Positions 38,202 through 46,529 are shown, counted from the stretch's first letter. The stretch is DNA of 64,000 nt from Pedobacter psychrotolerans (GCF_004340665.1 NZ_SLWO01000009.1:124001-188000); one strand, 5' to 3'. Made by a program: numbers and translations. The notes: generated from the sequence alone by a model not told the origin.

Positions 38202-39437
38202 TTATTCGGCTGTCTGATTTACTTCCTGTGCTACCTGCTGAAAAAGTTGCAGTAGAGTAGAAGGAACTTCGCTGTTGTATCTGGATTGGTATATTTTGTT
38301 AAATACATCAAGAGGCTGTAGTTCGCTCAGTTTTTCTTGTGTAATAAATTCCGATGCTTTTTCTTTGGAAGCAGGATTTATCGATTCAATTTTGGCCAGT
38401 CTTACTTTCTTACCCATTAATACCGTTTCAATTTTATGTCGCAAAGCAGGTTCAGGTCCGTCTAGCAATACACGGACTTCGAGATAGGGCGCTATTTCTG
38501 AATGCTGATCCATTATTGGCAATTGTTCCAAAAGCGCAATAACTTCATGCAAGGGTAGGGGCTTCAGCGGAATTCTTAGCAAAGGTACAAATAGCGGGAT
38601 TTCTATTGTTTTAAGGTTGCTGATCTCTTCTTCCAGTTCAAAAACAATTACCTGATGTTTATAATTTAGTTCTGAAAAAGACATCGGCAGCGGACTTCCA
38701 GAATATCGAATGTGTTCTTTTCCGCCAATGCGTTGCGCTTTGTGGATATGGCCTAGTGCTACGTATTTGAGATCAGGATGAAATGCGGTAGCTGGAATAC
38801 ATTCTACACCACCCATGATCAGCCTTTCAGTTTTATCCAGATCGCTTATTTCTGCATGGTGAGTGTGCAGATGTCCCATCCCAATGATAGTTTGTCCGTT
38901 TTGCTTTTTCAAACTGGCATATTGGAAAGCCTTTTCATATAATGCCGTTACGCCTTCTGTATAAGGATTGGCACAGTCGGAAATTGCCGGATAATCGCCC
39001 ATGCGCAAAAACGGAACAGCCAGACACCATATTTTAATATTGCCCGAAGCATCATGTATGGGAACAATTAGTTTGTTATAATCAATATTTCCATCTGCGT
39101 CTTTTTCAACCAAGCCAATAATATGTACGTTGGATGACTCCAACAATGGCTTTGGCGCTTCTAAGCGAGAGGCAGAATCGTGGTTGCCCGCTGTGATGAT
39201 GATCTGTAAATTTGGATTTGCTTTAGTTGCTTGATTCAAAAAGGTATAGAACATTTTTATGGATGCCGCTGCCGGATTGGAAATATCAAAAACATCACCA
39301 CTGATGAGCAGAACATCTATTTTTTCATCCTGTAGCGTCTGCACCAACCAATTCAGAAACTGCTGGTGTTCAGGTGTACGGTCGTATTCGTGAAACAGCT
39401 GGCCGATGTGCCAGTCTGCGGTATGGAGGATTTTCAT
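38202..39437 (-). CDS. sbcD: Exonuclease SbcD (Mre11 homologue)
   Basis: 411 aa metallophosphoesterase nuclease, usual SbcD size. The five phosphoesterase motifs are visible: HTADWHIGQ, LLISGDVFD, TAGNHDSASR, GMGHLHTHHAE and VALGHIHKAQR, together supplying the two-metal site. The C-terminal part holds the capping domain and an SbcC-binding helical tail. First gene of the apparent sbcD-sbcC-effector-middle-ATPase transcript. Confidence 0.97.
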   Translation of the reverse strand: MKILHTADWHIGQLFHEYDRTPEHQQFLNWLVQTLQDEKIDVLLISGDVFDISNPAAASIKMFYTFLNQATKANPNLQIIITAGNHDSASRLEAPKPLLESSNVHIIGLVEKDADGNIDYNKLIVPIHDASGNIKIWCLAVPFLRMGDYPAISDCANPYTEGVTALYEKAFQYASLKKQNGQTIIGMGHLHTHHAEISDLDKTERLIMGGVECIPATAFHPDLKYVALGHIHKAQRIGGKEHIRYSGSPLPMSFSELNYKHQVIVFELEEEISNLKTIEIPLFVPLLRIPLKPLPLHEVIALLEQLPIMDQHSEIAPYLEVRVLLDGPEPALRHKIETVLMGKKVRLAKIESINPASKEKASEFITQEKLSELQPLDVFNKIYQSRYNSEVPSTLLQLFQQVAQEVNQTAE

Positions 39438-39932
39438 TAGCTAATTTTATAAATGCGTAATATACTTTTCCATACTATAAAATTTGAAGCGTTCATTCTT
39501 AAATTTTAAATAAGGAAATTTTTATACACCCAAGACTTAACTGGTAAGACAATTTGGAATTCGTAAGCCTTATTTATGGTATATAAGTAATTATGAAGGA
39601 GATCTGATTGGATTTCATTAGAGTGAGTTCGTTAATTCAAGGCAATTTAAAAAATAAATTGGGAAATGTTAGGTGAATACTATTTGATTGTGGCTATATT
39701 ATTTTACTAAGTCATAAGATTCTATTTATTTAAATCAAAAATAAAATAAATGTTAATCATATCCTTACGGGAAACCGTAAGAATGAAATCGTGGTTGCAT
39801 TCAGGTCTTTAAAAACGAAAAACATTTATTTCTAATCCATTGCATCATTTTTAAATTGAAAAATAAACAAAATACATAAATTTAGACTTTAGTTGAACCC
39901 GATAACAAACAACTTATTTAAATTAAACAACT
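39438..39932. other. Divergent intergenic region, no gene
   Basis: 495 bp of AT-rich sequence between sbcD (minus) and the ridA-like gene (plus). It must contain the sbcD promoter, but no convincing minus-7/minus-33 pair is recognised. CTTACGG...CCGTAAG near 39765-39781 forms a short inverted repeat. Confidence 0.4.
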
Positions 39933-40367
39933 ATGCGATACCTCATCCTACTTCCTTTCCTTTTCGTTTTTTGTAGAACTTTTTCACAAGAAACCAAAAT
40001 CAAAAAAGAAAAATGGCATTGGAACAAAGCATCAAAACAAGACACCACAGCAGGGTATGCTCAGGTTTTAAAGGTTGATAATATTCTGTACATTTCAGGT
40101 GTGGTAACAAACGATATCACTCCCGAAGGAATTACATCTGTTTATAATAATTTAAAAGCTTCACTAGCCAGTTATGGTGCAACATTCGAAAATGTAGTTA
40201 AGGAAAATTTGTACACGACGGATATTGAAGCAATGAAAAAGTTCAATTACGTGAGAAAAGGGTTTTACAAAAATGACTTTCCTGCAGCCACTTGGGTTCA
40301 AATACAACGATTGTATATGCCGCAAGCAAAATTAGAAATTGAATTGATTGCACACTTGCCGAAATAA
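39933..40367 (+). CDS. Exported RidA-like (YjgF/YER057c/UK114) protein
   Basis: 144 aa. An N-terminal signal peptide (LILLPFLFVFCRTFSQ) precedes a single Rid domain with YAQVLKVDNILYISGVV, the ENVVKENLYTTD block and a C-terminal IELIAHLPK. Classic RidA enzymes, which hydrolyse reactive imines, have Arg after the PA in a PxR block. Here the segment reads FPAATWVQIQ with no Arg at that place, so imine deaminase activity is doubtful. The export signal suggests a periplasmic role. Monocistronic. Confidence 0.85.
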   Translation: MRYLILLPFLFVFCRTFSQETKIKKEKWHWNKASKQDTTAGYAQVLKVDNILYISGVVTNDITPEGITSVYNNLKASLASYGATFENVVKENLYTTDIEAMKKFNYVRKGFYKNDFPAATWVQIQRLYMPQAKLEIELIAHLPK

Positions 40368-40863
40368 TTTCAGAAATCAGCACCAAGTCCTGAAATCAAC
40401 GTTTAAATAGTATTTAGTTCGGTTTTGGATTTCGATTCACCGAATCTCTCAACACTTATAATTTTATAAAGCATCTAATCTTCAATCTTCTCATTTTGTT
40501 CCAGTTTACAATTAATTATCGACCTATTCTAAGTCTGTTATAAACCCTTCTTTTTCCATTCTACGCAACGCACATTTACAAGTTATTTCTCCACTAAATC
40601 TGACCTAGATTTAGATCCGATTCCTACTCGTATCCTATTGCTTTCCTAAGGCATGATAGTTGCATCTTAAAGGCATGTTGGGGTTTATTAAAAAACAGAC
40701 TAAAACCTCGTTGAAAAGGGGTGAAAAAATAAACTCAATTTACTCCGAATAGATAGTCATTTTAAAGAGATGATCAATGTGGCAGTTGGCAGTAAAACCT
40801 ACCAGAGAGCAAATTACTAAAATGCATCAAAATAAGCCATAAAATGGAACCTGAATTAAACAA
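40368..40863. other. Spacer left of the integrative element
   Basis: 496 bp after the ridA-like gene with no recognisable gene, repeat array or RNA. The sequence is AT-rich, with stop codons in all frames by eye. Confidence 0.4.
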
Positions 40864-40891
40864 AAAAGCCTTACATTATTGTAAGGCTTTT
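40864..40891 (-). terminator. Displaced terminator, probably the original tRNA-Lys terminator
   Basis: An 11-bp stem AAAAGCCTTAC / GTAAGGCTTTT with a 6-nt loop. On the minus strand it ends in a T6 run. It abuts the 20-bp copy of the tRNA-Lys 3' end at 40889-40908, as expected if an insertion moved the native 3' end and terminator away from the tRNA. Confidence 0.65.
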
Positions 40892-40908
40892 CGTGATCCC
40901 GCTGGGAT
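40889..40908. repeat. Distal att site (copy of tRNA-Lys 3' end)
   Basis: Twenty bases identical, in the same orientation, to 44830-44849. The match contains GATCCCGCTGGGAT, the acceptor and T-arm part of the tRNA read on the plus strand. Identity stops immediately after this block. Confidence 0.8.
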
Positions 40909-40976
40909 AATGACTTATCAATCCAATCGGTAGTAAATGAGCAAGTTGTGAAAATTATATAATCATCATTTCAATG

Positions 40977-41000
40977 TAGGCACCAAATTGGGCACCAGTT
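40977..41000. promoter_or_regulatory. Integrase arm-type sites, distal end
   Basis: Two GGGCACCA-like words (AGGCACCAAATT and GGGCACCAGTT) lie 70-90 bp inside the distal att site. The block 40985-41000 is the reverse complement of AACTGGTGCCCAAATTT at 44683-44699, apart from one missing base. Confidence 0.55.
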
Positions 41001-41106
41001 ATTTTTATATGATTTGACTAGGTTTGAAAGAACAATTTCTATTTCAAATTTAAATAAAGCAAACCAAAATTACAAAACGTATCTGTTCTAATTTACAGAA
41101 AGTTCT

Positions 41107-41352
41107 TCAATAAATAAGTAACCAAGATTTACATCCCCCGTAATTTGATTTAAGCTCATCAATGGCCTTCATCAAAACAGAATCTTCATTTTTTAGTAAA
41201 TCCCTAATGGTATATTCTTCTTTTATATCAGGTTTGATACCCTTTCCAATAAATTCAGTACCGTCAGGAAGGGATGGAAAAACCAATTTGTATGACTCCA
41301 ATTGGCCAATTTTAATTTTTCTATAACTTGGGTGAATTCTAAACAGTTGCAA
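41107..41352 (-). pseudogene. C-terminal fragment of an S41-like peptidase
   Basis: An 81-codon frame whose middle reads LESYKLVFPSLPDGTEFIG, then GKGIKPDIKEEYTIRDLLKNEDSVLMKAIDEL. This resembles the end of C-terminal-processing (S41) peptidases (DGTEF-x-GKGIxPD followed by a helix ending in DxVLxxA). The catalytic core is missing and upstream sequence is frame-disrupted, so this is a remnant inside the integrative element. Confidence 0.5.
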
Positions 41353-41545
41353 TCTTTTAGTTTTTGGTGATAGGTTATTCGTTTTGTAAAATTGATAGCA
41401 ATAGCAAAGATATTATAATTCAAAATTGCCAACAAGTGCTTTCCTGACCTAATATGGAATAATCCAACATTCATTTTGGATATTCTCCATCTGCAATATG
41501 TTGTTGGGCGCTTATCAGGGATTTACCCAATACGAACTAAGTATC

Positions 41546-42970
41546 TTATACGTCCTTCTTTCTTAGAAGAATTAAAACAGGGGTAGCTCCCAAAGGGGTA
41601 AGCGCAAAAATCCCATATAAATAAAATGATGCATCAATAGCTCCAGCCACGCCTCCGGGATTTTTTATTCCTCCCAAATTTGTAATCAATCCAGCCAATG
41701 CTGCACCGAAAGAGGTGGCTATAAGCTGAACAGTGGTTACAGAAGAAGAGGTAAGATCTTCTTCTCCCAATGGTGATAAGGAGAACACCCTGGTCAAAAG
41801 ATGTGGCCAACCCATTCCAATTCCTGCTCCAATGGAAAGCAGAAATGCACAAGTTAGCGCAAGGTTTAGATTTGAAGATAACGAATTTGTATGAGAAATT
41901 AAAGTTAAACCCAATATGCCTAAAAACATCAGAACGGAGCCTAAAAGGATAATTTTACTAACTATACCTCCTTTGTAGCCAGAAAATGTGATAGAGGATA
42001 GTGTCCATCCAATGGCAATTAAAACAGTTAGGAATCCCGACTCCAAGGGCGAGTAATTGTGAATTATTTGTGCAAAATAGGGGACGTAAATTTCAATTGA
42101 TGTAGCTATTGTCAATAATGCCATAACGGTATAAGTGGCACCTAGGGCAGAAGATATTTTATAGGCCCCGGTAGGAAGTAAACGAAGCCCTTGCTTCTTT
42201 TCCGAAATTACCAGGAAGAACAAAAACAGGACGGCAATGAAAACTCCTACAACATTTTTCAGTACACTTTCTTGTACACTGGCCACGGAAACCGCCAATG
42301 TAGCTAGTCCTAGAAATGATAATTTTAGATAGGGAATAGAAGGAATTGTTTGCTTGTTTTTTTCTTTGGGCAAAACACCGGTGGAGATGATGTAGATTAA
42401 AATGCAGAATATCAATAAGGAACCAAAAGCCCATCTCCAATGACCATTTTCAGCAAATAGTCCGCCTAAAAAAGGCCCTGAAAAAGCAGCTATTCCCCAC
42501 ATGCCTGAAATTAGTGCCATAGCTCTGGACCATAGGTTCTTGTCAAAAACCAGTCTAATCATGGCATAGGATAAGGCGAATAGTAACCCACCTCCAAATC
42601 CCTGAACAAATCTTCCAAATAGTAAAATATACATAGTTGGTGCAAGGGTACAAAGTATTGTTCCGAGAGAAAATAGCAGGATTCCAATTTGATAGGCTTT
42701 TCTAGGACCCGATTGTGCTAACCGATTTGCTGAAATAACGGAACCAATGACAGACGCCACTACAAAGATGGTGGTATTCCATGCGTAATATTCCAAGCCG
42801 CCAATTTCTTTAATGATAGTAGGCATTATTGTAGTCGCCAAATACACATTAGTAGCATGCAACATAACCCCTAATGCTAAGGCTGTTGCCTTTAAACCGT
42901 TTTTATTTGAAAAGAGATCCTGCCAGGATGCATCTTTTACCTTTATAGTTTCAGTATTCGAATTATTCAT
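41546..42970 (-). CDS. MFS multidrug-type exporter
   Basis: 474 aa with about 13-14 hydrophobic segments, of the drug:H+ antiporter (DHA2/EmrB-like) branch. Visible: NVYLATTIMPTIIKEIGG after the first helix, the GRFVQGFGGGLLFALSYAMI motif C-like region, and SGPFLGGLFAENGHWRWAFG, a common exporter motif. It lies 85 bp downstream of an AraC regulator on the same strand inside the element, so it is probably regulated cargo that expels a toxic compound. Confidence 0.87.
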   Translation of the reverse strand: MNNSNTETIKVKDASWQDLFSNKNGLKATALALGVMLHATNVYLATTIMPTIIKEIGGLEYYAWNTTIFVVASVIGSVISANRLAQSGPRKAYQIGILLFSLGTILCTLAPTMYILLFGRFVQGFGGGLLFALSYAMIRLVFDKNLWSRAMALISGMWGIAAFSGPFLGGLFAENGHWRWAFGSLLIFCILIYIISTGVLPKEKNKQTIPSIPYLKLSFLGLATLAVSVASVQESVLKNVVGVFIAVLFLFFLVISEKKQGLRLLPTGAYKISSALGATYTVMALLTIATSIEIYVPYFAQIIHNYSPLESGFLTVLIAIGWTLSSITFSGYKGGIVSKIILLGSVLMFLGILGLTLISHTNSLSSNLNLALTCAFLLSIGAGIGMGWPHLLTRVFSLSPLGEEDLTSSSVTTVQLIATSFGAALAGLITNLGGIKNPGGVAGAIDASFYLYGIFALTPLGATPVLILLRKKDV

Positions 42971-43055
42971 CTTTTAAACTTTAGAAATCATATCGCAAAG
43001 TTCGAAAGTATTGAAATCATCGACAATATCGGATTTTCGGAATAAAGGTCAATTT

Positions 43056-43865
43056 TTACGGATTTTTTCTGAAATCATTGGGTGAACGGTTTGTATGGGT
43101 TTTGAAAAAACGGGAAAAGTAAGACGCTGTTTCAAAGCCTAATTCATCTGCACATTCTTTAATGGATAGTGTTGTGTGTTTTAAAAGGTATTGGCTTTCT
43201 AGCAAAAGCTTTTCATGAATGATCTGTAAAGCTGTACTGCCTGTTTCTTCTTTAACAACCTCTGTGAGGTGTTTGGCTGATATTCCTAAATGTGAAGCAT
43301 ACGCTCCGATAGAATTCCAGGTTAAATAATGTTCTTCCACCAGCTTTCTAAACTCATAGGTTAGTTGATAATTTCGGTTCATATTTTTGTCAAAACCCAG
43401 CAAGCAAAATTCACAAGCCCTGTTATATTCGTACAAAATCTCCGTAATGTTCAATCGAATAATATCTAAATAATAGGCATATTTTAGCTCCAGCTCGTGT
43501 TGAATTTTTTTGAATGTATGTGAAACAGACGGCGCTCTGTCATTTAGCTCATACGCAGGCGGATACTTGCTGTTTAAGGTTAATAATTCATCAACTATAT
43601 TTTCTTTGAGGAACATTTTTTGTAGGGAGAGCTTAGTAAAAAAGATCTGCTTTACTTCTAAATCTTTTGACACATTATTTGTGGAGAATAGTACATCGGG
43701 AGAGAGAATGGCAATTGTATTCGGCACAAGTTCAAATTGATGATATCCTATCTTGATAGAGGCGGCCCCCTTGTCACATATCAAAATGGTGTAGCGATTA
43801 TTCTTAATAGGACCACCTATATTCAAATTTTCTGTGCTTTCAGAATATCCTATTTCAAAATCCAT
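43056..43865 (-). CDS. AraC-family transcriptional regulator
   Basis: 269 aa. An N-terminal cupin-like sensor domain (residues about 1-150; HQFELVPNTIAILSPDVLFS) is followed by the double helix-turn-helix of AraC proteins: WNSIGAYASHLGISAKHLTEVV and TLSIKECADELGFETASYFSRFFKTHTNRSPNDFR. First gene of a two-gene unit with the MFS exporter and the likely activator of that gene. Located within the integrative element. Confidence 0.92.
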   Translation of the reverse strand: MDFEIGYSESTENLNIGGPIKNNRYTILICDKGAASIKIGYHQFELVPNTIAILSPDVLFSTNNVSKDLEVKQIFFTKLSLQKMFLKENIVDELLTLNSKYPPAYELNDRAPSVSHTFKKIQHELELKYAYYLDIIRLNITEILYEYNRACEFCLLGFDKNMNRNYQLTYEFRKLVEEHYLTWNSIGAYASHLGISAKHLTEVVKEETGSTALQIIHEKLLLESQYLLKHTTLSIKECADELGFETASYFSRFFKTHTNRSPNDFRKNP

Positions 43866-44259
43866 ATTTTTTCAATACATTAAATCTATTTACAGCTAAT
43901 TTTTTTGTTAGTATCATTTGGTTATCAAAGTCGAATACAAATAGACACCTGAAAACGATAGTTCTATTTAAAATAAAGTTAAGGACAATAATTAGGCTTA
44001 CAAATCGAATGAAAGTGCCATTAAGCGCTGAAAACATACGTGTTAGTAAATCGCACGTTCAAACTATGTTGCTCACTCTTTTTTTCAGCTGTTCTTCTCT
44101 CGGCTGCACTTTATCTAAGGTTAGTAATTCCAACTTTGACACACGCTTATTTACACTCTCAATATCGTTAGTAGATCATATATCTTTCATCTTCTACAGT
44201 TTCTCGATCTCTTTCTCCAGCTTTTCCAACTCTGATGGCCTGGTGGCGTTTACTGAGAA

Positions 44260-44613
44260 CTACCATAGATTATGCGATTTAATCTGTCCTTTGCTTTCAA
44301 TCGTAATGTTTTTGTATGAATTTTTTAACATTGTTGGAGTAATAAATTCATACTTGGTTTTTAAAACTGTAAAGTTGACTTCCAAGACACTGGATATACG
44401 ATTAAGTTCGGAATTGATCTTCTTCGCATTTTCCGACCTAACGACTTTCTTCAGCTCGACGTCCCAATTGTTAATATGGACTTTTTGCCCAGTAGAAAAC
44501 TCAGCGTCCTTGCCATCAATAGAAATTCTACAAATAATAGGGGCATAGTCTTTTAAATCGGCTTTTGATTTGCGGTGCCAGAACAGGATTTTTAGGGTTT
44601 GGTTACTTTTCAT
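44260..44613 (-). pseudogene. Truncated tyrosine recombinase/integrase (N-terminal arm domain)
   Basis: A 117-codon frame starting MKSNQTLKILFWHRKSKADLKDYAPIICRISIDG and continuing FSTGQKVHINNWD, the arm-type DNA-binding domain found at the N-terminus of Bacteroidota phage-type integrases. The core-binding and catalytic (R-H-R-Y) domains, normally another 270 or so residues, are absent; the frame stops after SHNLW. Minus-strand sequence beyond it (about 44060-44250) holds short broken coiled-coil-like frames. Position next to tRNA-Lys is standard for the integrase of such elements. Confidence 0.75.
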
Positions 44614-44682
44614 TTCTCAATCTTTTGGTAAAACATGTTGTTTTCAGATTGTGCTTCAAATGTTATTCAAGGTATTCTTGAT

Positions 44683-44735
44683 AACTGGTGCCCAAATTTA
44701 CCGATTACGTTTGGGCACCGGAATGGGCACCATTT
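44683..44735. promoter_or_regulatory. Integrase arm-type sites, tRNA-proximal end
   Basis: Three copies of the GGTGCCC/GGGCACC word: AACTGGTGCCCAAATTT, GTTTGGGCACCGG and ATGGGCACCATTTG. The first is an inverted copy of the site near the distal att repeat. They lie between the integrase remnant and the tRNA, the usual position of attP arm sites. Confidence 0.55.
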
Positions 44736-44808
44736 GTATTGGATTACTATGGTTAAAAATGACCTATTATTTTTTGCGAATCGTCGTTTAAAAAGACTTT
44801 TAAACAGA

Positions 44809-44832
44809 AAAGGCGCAATCTCTTGCGCCTTT
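44809..44832 (-). terminator. Terminator of tRNA-Lys (element-borne)
   Basis: A 10-bp stem AAAGGCGCAA / TTGCGCCTTT with a 4-nt loop; the minus strand continues with TCTGTTT. It lies directly after the tRNA 3' end and differs in sequence from the displaced terminator at 40864-40891. Confidence 0.75.
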
Positions 44833-44834
44833 CG

Positions 44835-44907
44835 TGATCCCGCTGGGATTCGAACCCAGGACCACTACATTAAAAGTGTAATGCTCTACCAGCTGAGCTA
44901 CGGAATC
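44835..44907 (-). tRNA. tRNA-Lys (anticodon TTT)
   Basis: 73 nt. The acceptor stem GATTCCG pairs with CGGGATC (one T-G wobble); D arm TAGCTCAGCTGGTAGAGC; anticodon stem TTACA/TGTAG with loop CTTTTAA (anticodon TTT); T arm CTGGG TTCGAAT CCCAG; discriminator A. CCA is not encoded. The 3' end serves as the integration site of the neighbouring element. Confidence 0.97.
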
Positions 44908-45059
44908 ATTTTCTTTTGTTTAAGGAGGTGCAAATATAGAGATTAAAATCAATCACACAAATATTTTTTTAAAATAAATTTAAATACGAATACTCGTTAA
45001 GAAATTGTTAAGATAAGTGCTTGATTGTTAATTTTATAGCAAAGTATGTTATCTATAAA

Positions 45060-45758
45060 TTATTTTGTAGCCTTTGGAATAAAGTTTAAAAAAGACTGAA
45101 ATTGAGCCTTATGTTTGTTTTTATCCAGTTTAAAATAAAATGCACCACGTCTGGAGTTTGATTTATCCTTTTCCGTTTGCTTAATCAATAAGCCACTGGC
45201 TGTAATTTTCCGGATAAAGTTTCGATTATCGATAGGGGCATCATACACCTGCTCATACAATGCCTGAAGTTGCGGAATCGTGAATTTCTTAGGCAGAAGT
45301 TCAAAAAGGATAGGGTGCAGGGCTGCCTGATAACGGATCTTAGCCATTGCTGCCTGAACCATTACGTCATGATCAAAGATTAAAGCAGGCACTTCCTGAA
45401 TTTTAAACCATTCAGCATGAAACTGATCGTTGATTTGAGTGCTATACTTGTTAATGTCGATTAAAGCAAAATAAACTACTGAAACCGTCCTTTCAATAGG
45501 GTCGCGATCAGGGCGACCATAGGCATGAAGTTGTTCCAGGTAAACATCGTGTAAGCCAGTTAGTTCAAGTAAAATCCGTTTTGCGGCACCATCAAGATCT
45601 TCAGCTTCACCAATGAAACCACCCATTAAACTCCATTGATCTTTAACCGGTTCAATAGCCCGTTTAATCACAAGCAACTTAAGTTGTTCACCATCATAAC
45701 CGAAAATGATGCAATCTACCGCCACCAGCACAGGTTTTTGATTAATATATTTTGCCAT
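45060..45758 (-). CDS. NUDIX-domain transcriptional regulator, AraR-like
   Basis: 232 aa. The N-terminal NUDIX domain (residues about 1-145) carries a degenerate box (GGFIGEAEDLDGAAKRILLELTGL; the REUxEE part reads RILLEL), implying ligand binding rather than hydrolysis. The C-terminal winged helix (FTIPQLQALYEQVYDAPIDNRNFIRKI, then SGLLIKQTEK, RRGAFYFKLD) is typical of NrtR/AraR-type Bacteroidota repressors of arabinose genes. It lies 1 bp after a HAD gene on the same strand and near a secreted aldose epimerase. The likely operators are the palindromes at 20976-21006 and 46499-46529. Confidence 0.88.
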   Translation of the reverse strand: MAKYINQKPVLVAVDCIIFGYDGEQLKLLVIKRAIEPVKDQWSLMGGFIGEAEDLDGAAKRILLELTGLHDVYLEQLHAYGRPDRDPIERTVSVVYFALIDINKYSTQINDQFHAEWFKIQEVPALIFDHDVMVQAAMAKIRYQAALHPILFELLPKKFTIPQLQALYEQVYDAPIDNRNFIRKITASGLLIKQTEKDKSNSRRGAFYFKLDKNKHKAQFQSFLNFIPKATK

Positions 45759-45759
45759 T

Positions 45760-46431
45760 TTAAAAAAGCGTATTTAATTTAGGGTCGTTGTAATCACTAA
45801 TAAAAGTAAGGATATTAGAATAATCTTCAAATTCCGGCATGGTATGCGTAGTCGTTAACACAACACATTTCATCCCTGCAAGAAGGGCAGATTCTACGCC
45901 TTTAGGTGCATCTTCAAAAACCAGGCAATCTTTCGGATGAACTTGAAGCGCTGCCGCAGCTTTTAGAAATGTCTCAGGGTTAGGCTTGCTAATTTCAACA
46001 TCATCAGCACTCACAATTGCAGAGAGGTAATCACGAATCTTCAATCCATCCACCACGAAATCTATATTAAAGGGAATGGCCGCAGAACCAATGGCCATTT
46101 TTATGTTTTCGTTTCTCGCCCGCTTTAAAAAATTAGCCAGTCCGTCAATTAATGCTAAATGTGGTAAATATCCCTCCTGATAACGTTTTTCTTTATCAAT
46201 AGATAATTTTTTCACTTCTTCATCACTGAATTTATCTTTACCAAAAACACGCTCTAAAACCTCATGGTTCTTGCCGTACATCTCTTTTTTTACCGTTTCA
46301 TAATCCAGGTTAGCGTCCAGATCTTCGTTCATTACGGCATACCAGGCCTGAGTATGATATTCCATGTCATCGATCATAGTACCGTTTAAATCGAAGAGAA
46401 AAGCCTTAGGTTTAAAATTCAAATCATGCAT
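45760..46431 (-). CDS. HAD-superfamily phosphatase/beta-phosphoglucomutase-like protein
   Basis: 223 aa HAD hydrolase with an alpha-helical cap. Motif I is FLFDLNGTMIDD, with the nucleophile Asp but Asn at the usual second Asp position (DxD to DxN). Motif II is MAIGSAA, motif III the Lys in ISKPNPETF, motif IV VFEDAPKGVESALLAGM. The cap resembles beta-phosphoglucomutase. It probably acts on a sugar phosphate. It is 1 bp from the araR-like gene, so the two form an operon. Confidence 0.88.
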   Translation of the reverse strand: MHDLNFKPKAFLFDLNGTMIDDMEYHTQAWYAVMNEDLDANLDYETVKKEMYGKNHEVLERVFGKDKFSDEEVKKLSIDKEKRYQEGYLPHLALIDGLANFLKRARNENIKMAIGSAAIPFNIDFVVDGLKIRDYLSAIVSADDVEISKPNPETFLKAAAALQVHPKDCLVFEDAPKGVESALLAGMKCVVLTTTHTMPEFEDYSNILTFISDYNDPKLNTLF

Positions 46432-46498
46432 ATTGCCGCTAAATTATGTGATTTTTTGGTTGATGTATCAGGAGACACATCAATAATCTTACAATTAT

Positions 46499-46529
46499 AA
46501 TTATAATCGTCATGGCAACGATAATATAT
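46499..46529. promoter_or_regulatory. Predicted AraR-type operator between HAD/araR and epimerase
   Basis: Inverted repeat AATTATAATCGT - 7 bp - ACGATAATATAT, 9 of 12 symmetric. It sits in the divergent region, so one regulator could control both the HAD-araR unit and the epimerase. Same core and spacing as the palindrome in front of araB. Confidence 0.62.

Larger units (their letters stand above)
40889..44849. mobile_element. Small decaying integrative element in the tRNA-Lys 3' end
   Basis: A segment of about 3.9 kb bounded by a perfect 20-bp direct repeat: 40889-40908 and 44830-44849, the latter lying in the 3' end of tRNA-Lys and just beyond it. Inside are inverted arm-type sites near both ends, an S41 peptidase fragment, an MFS exporter with an AraC regulator, and a truncated tyrosine-recombinase N-terminus adjacent to the tRNA. 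This matches tRNA-targeted integrative elements. Most of the integrase and any transfer functions are missing, so it is probably immobile now. Confidence 0.75.

Noticed and set aside
44009-44548. A 179-codon plus-strand open frame
   Set aside because: It is Ser/Phe-rich with no domain, and lies antisense to the integrase arm-domain fragment, which has a clear family look. It is a shadow frame.
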